The position numbers and the translations under genes were made by a program. A DNA stretch of 64,000 bases from Heliocidaris erythrogramma (taxonomy: Eukaryota; Echinodermata; Echinoidea; Camarodonta; Echinometridae). A model generated the notes under the pieces. That model was not told the origin of the DNA. It ran no database searches and worked only from the letters and a program-made list of their open reading frames with translations. The stretch is taken from contig CM046859.1 in assembly GCA_025617745.1 (NCBI GenBank), forward strand, positions 24,552,006-24,616,005, in the 5' to 3' direction. Of the stretch, positions 59,801-64,000 are shown piece after piece. Numbering within the stretch: the stretch's first letter is position 1; every line of letters starts with the position of its first letter.

Positions 59801-62800
59801 CATTGTCAATTTGGTGTCATGGGCTCTTGGGGCCATAATGCCCCCCCCCCCCCACTCCCCTCCCTCCTTAAGGATGAGGTACCCTATTAGCATCAATTTA
59901 GATCCTCTTTGCCTAAAGATGATTCTTACCTAGTTTGGTTAGAACCCAGCCATGAATTTAAAAAGTATCTAATTTTCACAGTACGGGCACTTTAGGGGTG
60001 CTGCCCCTGACTCCTTGGGGGCAAGGTACCCTGTTTAAGAAATTGAGGTCTCCTTCCTCTAAGGATGATACCTACCAACTTTACAAAGCAGCAGCAAAAA
60101 TGAATCTAATTAGTGTCATTATAAGGGCTCTTGGGGATGGTGCCCCCAAGGCTTTACCCCCCCCCCCCCTATACTGATATACTACATACATGTATGTAGA
60201 GACAAAACTAAATTTTACCCAAAACTTTGAAAAAGTTAAACTGTCAGTAGGTTACATTTAATGTGATGAAAACGTAAGATTTGGATATTCCTCTGAAAGA
60301 GGAGAACATAAAGACAATTCCTACCAAAAATGATGCCAAGTTTCAAAGAACTTGAACAAATACTTTTGAAATAAAGTAAAAATTCAAAAACTTAACCTCA
60401 GGTTAAAGGAGAATTAACGCTACAATATAAATGTACTTATGTTCAAAGGTGTCATATATTCTTAATCATTGACCTGTATCACTTTAGAAATAAAATATCA
60501 GAAAAGGGTTTACATGTAAATCAATGAGGACATTCTAGCTCACGGCATCATCTGATAACACTTTACATGGGGGCTGCCATTTTCTTGATAATATGGAGTT
60601 GTACATGAACCATTGGAAACCGTTCCGGTCAGGAAGATATTTTTAATCCTCGAGTTAAATTGCTTCTCTTCGTCATAAAAAAATCCCCATATAATGGAAA
60701 ATACATAACAGGTGTATACATATATTCTAAAATTTGAAATTTATAGATTTCTTATTAAATTAACTGGTTTTGCTAACTAGAAATCGATTTCTTTGGCTTG
60801 CCTGGAAGAGCAGAACATGATTTATACGCTATCGCTAGCAGACGATAAATCTTGCAGAGAAAATCTTGATTTATACCCATCTCGTATACATTTGTATTTT
60901 AATGCAAAACTACGTAGGACAACAAGGAATAGATTACATCTTTGAATATAAGCACATTTATATTTTGAGGTTAATTCCCCTTTAAGTTTTTGGAACACAA
61001 TTTAACTCAATTGACCTTAGTTGACCTTTGACCTTGACTTTTGAGCTGAAATTTGTTCCACATTATTTGTGATACTCTGCAACCCTTGTGCGCAAGTTTC
61101 ATGGAAATTGAACATATATACTTTTGAAATGAGAGCATTTCCAAAATTTGTAGACCCCGTCGCTGTCACTGTCGGAAAAAAAAGTAAAAGTCTGAAATAA
61201 AAAAGCTACCCTTTGTTTTCTTTATATTTTCAAGTCTATAGGGGTACCATACATTGACATCTCGTGCATTATTCACTATCAAAAGTTCGTTGACTGAAGC
61301 TATAGCCCTTATTTTTTGTGCCTACTTGTTGCCAATTGGGTTTTTACTTTTTAGTGATCAAACTTGCAGCGCCCTCCTGAATTTTGGCTTCGTTACACAT
61401 AATCGATGGGCGCACGTTTTTTCGTTAGCTCCTATGAAAATTATTGGATTCAAATGTGCCAAAATCTGCAACATCTTAACTCAAACGAGTAAGTTATGAT
61501 CGTAAGCCTACAGCCCAGGCATGGGGAAGAGTTCCTTAGAGCTCAGCCACCTAAAATCAAAAAAAAAAATTGCTAGTGATGTTAAATCACTAGCAAATAT
61601 TATATAGCATCATTTGAGGGTGAAAAAGAATCATTTTGTGTTGATTGTGAGTGTTTTTGGTTAGTGTTATGATTGACCGCTAGAGTCTTACCTGTAGTCT
61701 GTACTGTGTAGTAGGCTATATACGCTGTACGATTACGATGACCATGTCTATGCTGGCTTTCACGTTTACATTACAACTAATAAACCGAGCTGTCGTCAAA
61801 AATCTATTGATTTGTCGTTTGCTTTCACAAATTTAACGCTCTCTTTTTGGCTTTTCGGTCATAGAAAGAGTTGAAGATGAACATGGAATGGATTTGAGGA
61901 TGAAGGTTGGGCTACTTCGGAGTCACTTGATGACGATGTTGCCATATTCTCGCAAGTACTGTGTGCGTGCGCCGCGCGTGCCGGTGTGGGGTGCTGAGAT
62001 CGTATTGACTACTGAGTACTAATACTATAATAGCGTTTATTCCGTAAAAGTGCGTAAAATACAAAGTACAATCTCAGCACGGTACGTACGTCACATGCAA
62101 GTTCACACGTACCGCGGCTAGCTAGCTAAACATATGACATTCACGCACATGTCGATGCAATACAAGTTACCCCGTATACATATTACCGGCACCCCATACT
62201 GAATGAATACATCTGTATTTACATTCTCTTCCAGTTATATGATTAGGGTGAAGTATATAATTATGGTTTAGGGTTAGGGTTAGGGTTAGGGTTAGGGTTA
62301 GGGTTAGGGTTAGGGTTAGGGTTAGGGTTAGGGTTAGGGTTAGGGTTAGGGTTAGGGTTAGGGTTAGGGTTAGGGTTAGGGTTAGGGTTAGGGTTATAAA
62401 AACCTGACGAGGAATACAAAACGTGATGAATTACACATAATGCAAAAATATAATTATTGAATAATTTCAAGCTTGGTGGTCGGTGCTTATGCCATTTTAA
62501 CATCTTAGAAACACAAAAAATATAATATTATAACACCAAGTTTGAAGTCACCATCTGTGTAATAAAAATGTAGCCGGGTAAAAAAACAAACATATATTAT
62601 ATTTATATATAACTGTGAGCATGTTTATACTACGAAAGTGTCATCAATGCTTGTGTCTAGCATTTTTGAATAGTGGTCGAATGGCGAGTTGGTCGAATTG
62701 GTCGAGTACGAGTCGAGTCTGACGAGATTTGGTTTCATTTTGGCCTTTTGCGCATGCGCAAGTTAATCGTATCTATTAGAGTCATGTACGACCTCCTCAA

Positions 62801-63049
62801 CCATCCGCATCTCTTGTGGATCAATGGTAACGCTCAATGTATTATGATGTATATGATGTATGTACTATGCTATGTTGTTGAGGGTTCGATTCCCGATCGT
62901 ACCTTCAAAAATATTTGAATCATTTGTTTATTTGTTTATGTTCTAACCCTTTCTCTCCATCTTTAGGTACTCTACGAGAAACAATTGACCTCTTAACTCG
63001 GTCATTAGGTCAATCTACGAATTGACCTCTTGATCGAGGTGAAGAGGTC

Positions 63050-63082
<33 letters not shown>

Positions 63083-63777
63083 AGAGAGGGAGAGAGATGT
63101 CGACAGTGACGTATATTTTTTTTTTTTTAAACCCCTCCGCCCCTTTTTTAAATTTTCTTTTATTACTACCCCCCAAAAAATTCCAAGCCCCATTTTTACT
63201 CAGACCCCATCAAAAAATCGCCCTCTTTTAGTATGTTCGAATATAGAACGTAAGGATAAATTTTGGGTGGCTGAGCTCAATGGAACTCTTTCCCGGGCAT
63301 GTTTTTGAGTGTGTCATTGTCTTTGTTTCATCGATTTCTTAAATATTTTCAATTTATAATTCATGATAAACATGATAAAATTGTTTTCAGCCTAAAGTGA
63401 TTTAGTAAATCAGTAAGATTGAATTGATTGTAATCTGGGATTGATATCAATCCCAACAATTGATTTTACTTTTAAGTTTTAGCATGTTTAGGAACGATAT
63501 CGATCCCAGTTAGTGAATCAACCCCTGGCCATGCTGGCCGGCCCGGTCGGACGGGACAGCTCGCACCGTACCCCGTGACAATTGCAATGCAATGGGCTGT
63601 GCACTTAAAGACGTCGCGTTCCGCTCGCACCAGCAATATTTAAGGAGCAAAATCTCACCTCTTGTTCCGGAGTATGCGTTTGTTTCTGGACTTCAAAGCA
63701 GCATAAATTAAGAATCCTGCTACAACTGAACCTGCTGATGCACGGCTAAATATGAATTTACTGAAGGAAGGTGCCAT
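32787..63777 (-). CDS. ABCD3: ABCD3/PMP70: peroxisomal half-size ABC transporter (22 coding exons)
   Basis: Twenty-two exons join in phase to 1992 nt, encoding 663 residues; mammalian ABCD3 is about 659. Members dimerise in the peroxisomal membrane and import long, branched-chain and dicarboxylic acyl-CoAs for beta-oxidation. Order: N-terminal targeting region (1-85), six-helix membrane domain (about 87-400) with the EAA-like motif [11 protein letters not shown] (279-289), then the ATPase domain with Walker [10 protein letters not shown] (477-485), Q-loop Q514, signature LSGGEKQR (575-582), Walker B FAILDE (595-600) and H-loop H629. All ATPase motifs are intact. TAA lies in frame six bases before the ATG at 63777. 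Exon 14 is triplicated (42530-44027), and a decayed copy of part of exon 19 lies at 35880-35962. Introns otherwise hold only the repeats listed separately. Confidence 0.95.
32943..33148. mobile_element. Palindromic MITE, family H (GGGTGTTGCAAGAAAGTTGC ends)
   Basis: The arms GGGGTGTTGCAAGAAAGTTG and CAACTTCCTTGCAACACTCCC pair. Inner repeats of GCAATCAATTGC/GCAATCGATTGC add further self-complementarity. The palindrome extends outside the element into TTTCTGTCTATATGTCTAAG and its mirror. It sits in the intron between exons 22 and 21. Confidence 0.8.
33247..33408 (-). CDS. ABCD3: ABCD3 exon 21: Walker B, D-loop, H-loop
   Basis: 162 nt encode residues 585-638. Walker B FAILDE (595-600) is followed by CTSAVSVD and the H-loop in TVSH (H629). 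The acceptor is GCTACAG and the donor GAG|GTAGGA. Confidence 0.95.
33585..34415. mobile_element. Family F element, complete copy (TTAACCCTAAT ends)
   Basis: Left TTAACCCTAATCCCATTGGG and right CCCAATGGTATTAGGGTTAA are inverted. Just inside each end is a G-run/C-run hairpin around GGCCTTTTTGCC or GGCCAAAAAGGCC. The interior is AT-rich and without a gene. The element is intronic in ABCD3 and shares its layout with 2723-3445. Confidence 0.75.
34438..34573. mobile_element. Near-perfect palindromic MITE
   Basis: Arms of about 64 bp pair. They run CGTTTCATCAAATCGTCACG on the left through CGCCGACATCCCATTGAAAC, and reappear as the complement on the right, with a centre near 34505. The GTTTCATCAA outer end recalls family B, but the interior is different. 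Confidence 0.8.
34767..35178. mobile_element. Small inverted-repeat element (TTAACCCTTT ends)
   Basis: TTAACCCTTTGGAGAC at the left pairs with GTCCTGAAAGGGTTAA at the right. The 400-bp AT-rich interior has no reading frame of note. It ends about 90 bp before ABCD3 exon 20. Confidence 0.55.
35268..35363 (-). CDS. ABCD3: ABCD3 exon 20: ABC signature
   Basis: 96 nt encode residues 553-584, including [13 protein letters not shown] with the signature LSGGE (575-579). The acceptor is GATGAGTAG and the donor GCT|GTAAGT. Confidence 0.95.
35795..35962 (-). pseudogene. Decayed tandem copies of ABCD3 exon 19
   Basis: 35880-35962 matches the 3' half of exon 19 and its donor side (shared words TCTTCTTTG, CAGTGAC, GATCTGA in the given strand). 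In the exon-19 frame it has lost bases and carries a TAG three codons before the end, so it cannot replace exon 19. A shorter, more diverged third copy lies near 35795-35832. The anchors at 35822, 35951 and 36081 are spaced 129-130 bp, showing tandem duplication. Confidence 0.7.
36009..36122 (-). CDS. ABCD3: ABCD3 exon 19
   Basis: 114 nt encode residues 515-552, beginning [17 protein letters not shown] just after the Q-loop glutamine. The acceptor is TGTTTCAG and the donor AAG|GTATTG. Two tandem degenerate copies follow in the next intron. Confidence 0.95.
36292..36357 (-). CDS. ABCD3: ABCD3 exon 18: Q-loop
   Basis: 66 nt encode residues 493-514, from LWPLFGG to the Q-loop sequence LFYVPQ. 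The acceptor is AATCTAG and the donor CAG|GTGAGT. Confidence 0.95.
36492..37034. mobile_element. Family H element, copy 2, with internal insertion
   Basis: The left arm GGGGTGTTGCAAGAGAGTTG is separated by about 350 bp of unrelated sequence from the remaining family H body. The body includes CAATCGATTGCAA and ends TTGCTACACCCC. It is followed directly by a reverse transcriptase fragment and a third family H copy. Confidence 0.65.
37033..37165 (-). pseudogene. Non-LTR retrotransposon reverse transcriptase C-terminal fragment
   Basis: The reverse strand translates to a stretch containing [17 protein letters not shown], then [12 protein letters not shown]. This is the recognisable C-terminal end of LINE-type reverse transcriptase ORFs. 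An in-frame TAG precedes RGRP, and no other part of the ORF is present, so it is a dead fragment. It lies between two family H copies in an ABCD3 intron. Confidence 0.65.
37191..37371. mobile_element. Family H element, copy 3
   Basis: Left GGGGTGTTGCAAGAAAGTTG and right CAACTTTCTTGCAACACCCC are perfect inverted ends. The interior differs from copy 1. Three copies within 4.5 kb suggest local amplification or preference. Confidence 0.8.
37657..37798 (-). CDS. ABCD3: ABCD3 exon 17: Walker A
   Basis: 142 nt encode the end of codon 445 to residue 492. The P-loop GPNGCGKSS is at 477-485. The acceptor is GTCTGTAG and the donor GAG|GTGGGT. Confidence 0.95.
38312..38387 (-). CDS. ABCD3: ABCD3 exon 16: linker before the ATPase domain
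   Basis: 76 nt encode residues 420-444. The run DSDSEDDRE is an acidic linker. It is more acidic than the mammalian linker I recall and contains serine-acidic sites of the casein kinase 2 type. [16 protein letters not shown] then leads into the ATPase domain. The donor is AA|GTAAGT. Confidence 0.93.
38491..38628. mobile_element. Family B MITE in the ABCD3 intron
   Basis: GGGGAGCATTTCATCAAGCG and CTTGATGAAACACTCCCC form the ends, with inner arms TCAGTGATTTTCACCGACAA and its complement. It lies 240 bp from another copy in the same intron. Confidence 0.85.
38871..39008. mobile_element. Family B MITE in the ABCD3 intron
   Basis: The same 138-bp layout as at 15241 and 38491, with ends GGGGAGCGTTTCATCAAGCA and CTTGATGAAACGCTCCCC. 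It lies about 140 bp downstream (on the gene strand) of exon 15. Confidence 0.85.
39149..39237 (-). CDS. ABCD3: ABCD3 exon 15: downstream partner of the triplicated exon
   Basis: 89 nt encode the last base of codon 390 through residue 419. The sequence [17 protein letters not shown] is the helical linker from the membrane domain to the ATPase. It begins with one base completing a GG-ended codon, which any of the three exon 14 versions supplies. The donor is AAAG|GTAGCC. Confidence 0.95.
39399..39496. repeat. GA-rich microsatellite
   Basis: About 100 bp of GAGAGAG and GGGAGGGA repeats in the ABCD3 intron, producing only low-complexity open frames. Confidence 0.85.
41373..42430. mobile_element. 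Family G element with GGGTGATTTCACGCTCGG ends
   Basis: The left end GGGTGATTTCACGCTCGGTG followed by TTGGTGTTTGGTGTT is mirrored by AACACCAAACACCAACACCG then AGCGTGAAATCACCC at 42390-42430. An additional internal partial copy of the end (GATTTCACGGTCGGTGTTGG) sits near 41600. The roughly 1-kb interior has no transposase-like frame. The element ends 100 bp from exon 14c. Confidence 0.75.
42530..42621 (-). CDS. ABCD3: ABCD3 exon 14c (third alternative copy)
   Basis: 92 nt begin in phase 0 and end GG in phase 2. They encode the segment [20 protein letters not shown] then [10 protein letters not shown] (residues 360-389). The acceptor AATGCCTAG and donor GG|GTGAGT are good. It resembles the vertebrate sequence most in its first half (YYQ, GRMLLR). 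It differs from copy b at nine of 30 residues. Confidence 0.9.
43019..43114. mobile_element. Short MITE with CAGTGGCGGATC ends
   Basis: CAGTGGCGGATC on the left is mirrored by GGATCCGCCCCTG on the right over 96 bp. It lies in the intron between exons 14b and 14c. Confidence 0.65.
43483..43574 (-). CDS. ABCD3: ABCD3 exon 14b (second alternative copy)
   Basis: 92 nt, the same phases as copies a and c. They encode [20 protein letters not shown] then [10 protein letters not shown]. The acceptor GATTGTATAG and donor GG|GTAAGA are intact. Compared with copy a it has three amino-acid changes (positions 1, 4, 11) but 14 synonymous codon changes. Confidence 0.9.
43936..44027 (-). CDS. ABCD3: ABCD3 exon 14a (first alternative copy)
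   Basis: 92 nt, directly downstream of exon 13 on the gene strand. They encode [20 protein letters not shown] then [10 protein letters not shown]. The acceptor TTATATGTAG and donor GG|GTAAGT are intact. The segment leads from the last membrane helix into the linker to the ATPase. Only one of the three copies can be used per mRNA without breaking the frame. Confidence 0.9.
45422..45540. repeat. Intronic inverted repeat (AAAATGAAAACGACAAAG arms)
   Basis: The arms GAAAAATGAAAACGACAAAG and CTTTGTCGTTTTCATTTTT are separated by about 70 bp containing TGGTGGAGTACGACTCCGAAAC. It lies about 60 bp from ABCD3 exon 13, in the intron before exon 14a. It is probably a MITE remnant. Confidence 0.6.
45603..45700 (-). 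CDS. ABCD3: ABCD3 exon 13: last membrane helices
   Basis: 98 nt encode the end of codon 327 to residue 359: [14 protein letters not shown] (membrane helix), then SHSQMME, ending on a complete codon. Each exon 14 version joins it in phase 0. The donor is GAG|GTATGT. Confidence 0.95.
45986..46057. mobile_element. SINE tail fragment
   Basis: The segment GGTGCTATATAAATATCCAT followed by an ATT repeat resembles the 3' end of the SINE at 3608-3903. No tRNA-like head is visible. Confidence 0.5.
46125..46194 (-). CDS. ABCD3: ABCD3 exon 12
   Basis: 70 nt encode residues 304-326 plus one base. [20 protein letters not shown] is the start of membrane helix 5. The acceptor is CTTACAG and the donor AAAT|GTGAGT. 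Confidence 0.95.
46670..46816. mobile_element. Family A MITE in the ABCD3 intron
   Basis: The ends are GGGCCCTGTTTCATAAAAC and TTTCATGAAACAGGGCC. It shares the core CAGCCAATCAGATTCAAGG with the copy at 442-585. Confidence 0.8.
46972..47131 (-). CDS. ABCD3: ABCD3 exon 11: EAA-like coupling region
   Basis: 160 nt encode residues 250-303, with [28 protein letters not shown] and FYQGN. This is the conserved EAA-like segment of peroxisomal ABC transporters that couples the ATPase to the membrane domain. The acceptor is TGTATAG and the donor CTG|GTAAAT. Confidence 0.95.
47785..47925. mobile_element. MITE with CTAACTGCGACTTA ends, flanked by ATT repeats
   Basis: Left CTAACTGCGACTTAAGGCGA is mirrored by CGCCCTAAGTCGCAGTTAG. 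The element sits inside an ATT/ATTATT microsatellite (about 47680-48020), consistent with insertion into or growth from an AT-rich target. Confidence 0.75.
48128..48237 (-). CDS. ABCD3: ABCD3 exon 10: membrane helices 3-4
   Basis: 110 nt encode residues 214-249 plus two bases. [20 protein letters not shown] and [14 protein letters not shown] are hydrophobic membrane segments conserved in ABCD3. The acceptor is CATCCAG and the donor AG|GTAAGA. Confidence 0.94.
48699..48822 (-). CDS. ABCD3: ABCD3 exon 9
   Basis: 124 nt complete codon 172 and encode to residue 213. It includes [20 protein letters not shown] then [18 protein letters not shown], among the most conserved stretches of the family. 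The donor is AAG|GTAGGC. Confidence 0.95.
48924..49235. mobile_element. Family C inverted-repeat element, short copy
   Basis: GGCCCGTCTTCTGAACTCTG and TTCAGAATACAGGCC form the ends. Inner arms ACCATGGTCTAAATGTGTGG and complement also pair. It is related to 14480-15041. Confidence 0.75.
49532..51738. mobile_element. 2.2-kb inverted-repeat element (TACCGTATTTTCCG ends)
   Basis: Left TACCGTATTTTCCG is mirrored by CGGAAAATACGGTA. Just inside, TTATAAACCGC and GCGGTTTATA also mirror. The interior carries a family B MITE (50227-50353) and a GA-rich patch. I see no transposase frame, so this is probably non-autonomous. It occupies most of the ABCD3 intron between exons 9 and 8. Confidence 0.65.
50227..50353. 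mobile_element. Family B MITE, internally deleted
   Basis: The ends GGGAGAGCGTTTCATTAAGT and TGAAATGCTCCCC match the family, but the left inner arm (TTGTCAGTGA) is missing. It is nested within the larger 49532-51738 element. Confidence 0.7.
51826..51896 (-). CDS. ABCD3: ABCD3 exon 8
   Basis: 71 nt encode residues 149-171 plus two bases: [20 protein letters not shown]. The acceptor is ACCGTCAG and the donor CAA|GTATGT. Confidence 0.94.
52299..52436. mobile_element. Chimeric MITE: family B left half, family A right half
   Basis: The left half reads GGGTGTTTCATCAAGTGTCT then TGTCAGTGATTTT, as in family B. The right half ends CATTGATAACAAGTTTTATG then AAAAAGGCCCC, as in family A. The two families share the central core (CAGCCAATCAGATGCAAGGA), a likely crossover point. 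Confidence 0.7.
52494..52520 (-). CDS. ABCD3: ABCD3 exon 7 (27-nt microexon)
   Basis: Nine codons, ISLVNNMLK (residues 140-148), match the conserved family sequence. The acceptor TTTTTTTAG and donor AAG|GTAAGA are good. The length is a multiple of three, so skipping would keep the frame. Palindromic MITEs lie on both sides. Confidence 0.93.
52846..52984. mobile_element. Family B MITE in the ABCD3 intron
   Basis: Ends GGGGAGCGTTTCATCAAGTG and CACTTGATGAAACGCTCCCC pair, with inner arms TTGTCAGTGATTTTCACTGA and complement. It lies in the intron between exons 7 and 6. Confidence 0.85.
53013..53082 (-). CDS. ABCD3: ABCD3 exon 6
   Basis: 70 nt complete codon 116 and encode to residue 139: [20 protein letters not shown] then MPI, part of membrane helix 2. 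The acceptor is ACATGTAG and the donor ATT|GTAAGT. Confidence 0.94.
53188..53300. repeat. 52-bp tandem repeat, about 2.2 copies
   Basis: CTCATGGTTTGCGCAAAAGT then ACCCAGATGACC recurs from 53240, and begins again at 53291 (spacing 52 and 51 bp). Confidence 0.8.
54050..54224. mobile_element. Short MITE with GCCCAAATTCAC ends
   Basis: GCCCAAATTCAC and GTGAATTCGGGC are inverted ends. Inner repeats of AAACCATGG / GTTTAAACC and AAGCGTA / TACGCTT are also palindromic. Confidence 0.6.
54251..54339 (-). CDS. ABCD3: ABCD3 exon 5: membrane helix 1
   Basis: 89 nt encode residues 87-115 plus two bases: [20 protein letters not shown] then MIQNGTAIE. The acceptor is CATAACAG and the donor AG|GTGAGA. Confidence 0.95.
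54931..54982 (-). CDS. ABCD3: ABCD3 exon 4
   Basis: 52 nt complete codon 69 and encode to residue 86: [17 protein letters not shown]. In the family this basic amphipathic segment before helix 1 lies near the peroxisome-targeting region. The acceptor is TTTTACAG and the donor GAG|GTAGGC. Confidence 0.93.
55703..55761 (-). CDS. ABCD3: ABCD3 exon 3
   Basis: 59 nt encode residues 50-68 plus two bases: [19 protein letters not shown], a lysine-rich stretch preceding the conserved FFxR. The acceptor is CATCCTCAG and the donor AG|GTGAGG. Confidence 0.92.
57267..57922. mobile_element. Inverted-repeat element with three 169-bp internal tandem copies
   Basis: TATGCCTCCGCC at the left and GGCGGAGGCATA at the right bound the element. 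Between 57329 and 57836, a unit of about 169 bp repeats three times. It contains TTGACCTCTGTGACCTCTGA, CCCCAAAATCTAATCAGTTC and GATATCGCGGTAAC. A GACGGACGGACG stretch follows before the right end. Confidence 0.75.
58086..58113 (-). CDS. ABCD3: ABCD3 exon 2 (28-nt microexon)
   Basis: 28 nt complete codon 40 and encode AANLQAVIQ (residues 41-49). The acceptor TTCACACAG and donor CAG|GTAAGT fit consensus. Support comes from splice sites and phase, since this N-terminal stretch is poorly conserved. Exon 1 plus exon 2 plus exon 3 stay open, and an LQ dipeptide sits at the same place in mammals. Confidence 0.75.
59500..60170. repeat. Diverged repeats around GGGTGCTGCCCCT and poly-C runs
   Basis: The motif GGGTGCTGCCCC recurs near 59514, 59702 and 59996, with a variant (GGATGGTGCCCCC) near 60135. 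Poly-C runs follow or interleave at about 59538, 59840 and 60157. Words such as AAGGATGA, TAAAGATGA and GGGCTCTTGGGG recur between them. The pattern suggests an old, diverged tandem array or repeated family insertions. Confidence 0.4.
60403..60985. mobile_element. Family E DNA element, copy 2 (inverted relative to copy 1)
   Basis: Ends TTAAAGGAGAATTA and TAATTCCCCTTTAA are present. The body is the reverse complement of much of 30695-31580, sharing words such as TTAAATTGCTTCTCTTC, CATGGGGGCTGCCATTT and TTATACCCATCTCGTAT, but is about 300 bp shorter. Confidence 0.75.
62268..62396 (+). repeat. Interstitial telomeric repeat (TTAGGG)n
   Basis: About 21 uninterrupted TTAGGG hexamers lie inside ABCD3 intron 1. 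The purity suggests recent origin or ongoing homogenisation. TTAGGG is the deuterostome/vertebrate-type telomere sequence. The array creates an artefactual Asn-Pro-repeat frame on the other strand. Confidence 0.95.
63659..63777 (-). CDS. ABCD3: ABCD3 exon 1 (start codon exon)
   Basis: 119 nt encode residues 1-39 plus two bases: [20 protein letters not shown] then [19 protein letters not shown]. It resembles the vertebrate MAxFSK start. A TAA in frame immediately upstream (63783-63781) fixes the start. The donor AG|GTGAGA is at 63658. The hydrophobic stretch followed by basic residues fits the N-terminal PEX19-binding/targeting region of the family. Confidence 0.93.
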
Positions 63778-64000
63778 ATTTTAGTCTTTTTATCCACATC
63801 TCCGCAAGCAAAGTTATATAGCCCTCGACCGTACCGATCCCCGATGCTCAGTTGAATGCATATGAAAAGCCACGAGAGAACAAATTTTTGTTTAATAAAA
63901 CTTTATTAAAATAAAGATAGATTCATATATAAGATTAAGAATATAATTTTCTCGTATAAGTAGATATCAAATACAGAATAGCATTATTCAAGCGTATTTA
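63778..64000 (-). promoter_or_regulatory. Putative ABCD3 proximal promoter and 5' UTR
   Basis: On the - strand, a TATATAA-like sequence lies at 63820-63814, about 40 bp upstream of the ATG. If it is a TATA box the 5' UTR would be only about 10 nt, so a TATA-independent start further upstream is equally possible. The rest is AT-rich with no motif I recognise, and the window ends here. Confidence 0.3.

Larger units (their letters stand above)
58114..63658. other. ABCD3 intron 1 (5.5 kb)
   Basis: The largest ABCD3 intron. It holds diverged repeats with poly-C runs (about 59500-60170), the family E element at 60403-60985, an interstitial TTAGGG array at 62268-62396, and GA-rich sequence near 63050-63100. 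I see no coding exon. Confidence 0.8.

Noticed and set aside
62261-62503. Asn-Pro repeat protein on the - strand
   Set aside because: Translation of the (TTAGGG)n array.

Overview
The window is eukaryotic nuclear DNA from an animal: AT-rich, with intron-split genes, canonical GT-AG splice sites, TTAGGG telomere-type repeats and many short palindromic transposons. Protein similarity, a tRNA-derived SINE and the palindromic repeat families together suggest a marine deuterostome, most likely an echinoderm such as a sea urchin. This is inference, because no search could be run.

Two genes can be read with confidence and they converge tail to tail. KEAP1, the redox-sensing CUL3 adaptor that controls NRF2, is on the + strand. 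Its coding exons lie between 17772 and 24569 and give a complete 608-residue protein. ABCD3 (PMP70), a peroxisomal half-size ABC transporter for acyl-CoA substrates, is on the - strand. It runs from an ATG at 63777 to a stop at 32787. I reconstructed 22 coding exons, all in phase and with consensus splice sites, giving 663 residues.

Layout. 1-17605: no recognisable protein gene; transposon relics, a SINE, tandem repeats and four NRF2/small-Maf-type motifs. 17606-24569: KEAP1, with two short upstream ORFs ahead of its start. 24570-32786: intergenic space and the 3' UTRs of both genes. 32787-63777: ABCD3, whose introns are crowded with inverted-repeat elements, an interstitial telomeric array and one reverse transcriptase fragment. 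63778-64000: the ABCD3 promoter side.

The most striking observation is inside ABCD3. Exon 14 occurs three times in tandem (43936-44027, 43483-43574, 42530-42621). Each copy is exactly 92 nt, has intact splice sites and encodes an alternative version of the same 30-residue segment near the last transmembrane helix. Because 92 is not a multiple of three, using two copies together breaks the frame, so the arrangement predicts mutually exclusive splicing into three isoforms. A second duplication, of exon 19, has decayed. KEAP1 keeps every NRF2-contact residue I recall, but lacks several mammalian sensor cysteines at their usual positions, including the one equivalent to C151.
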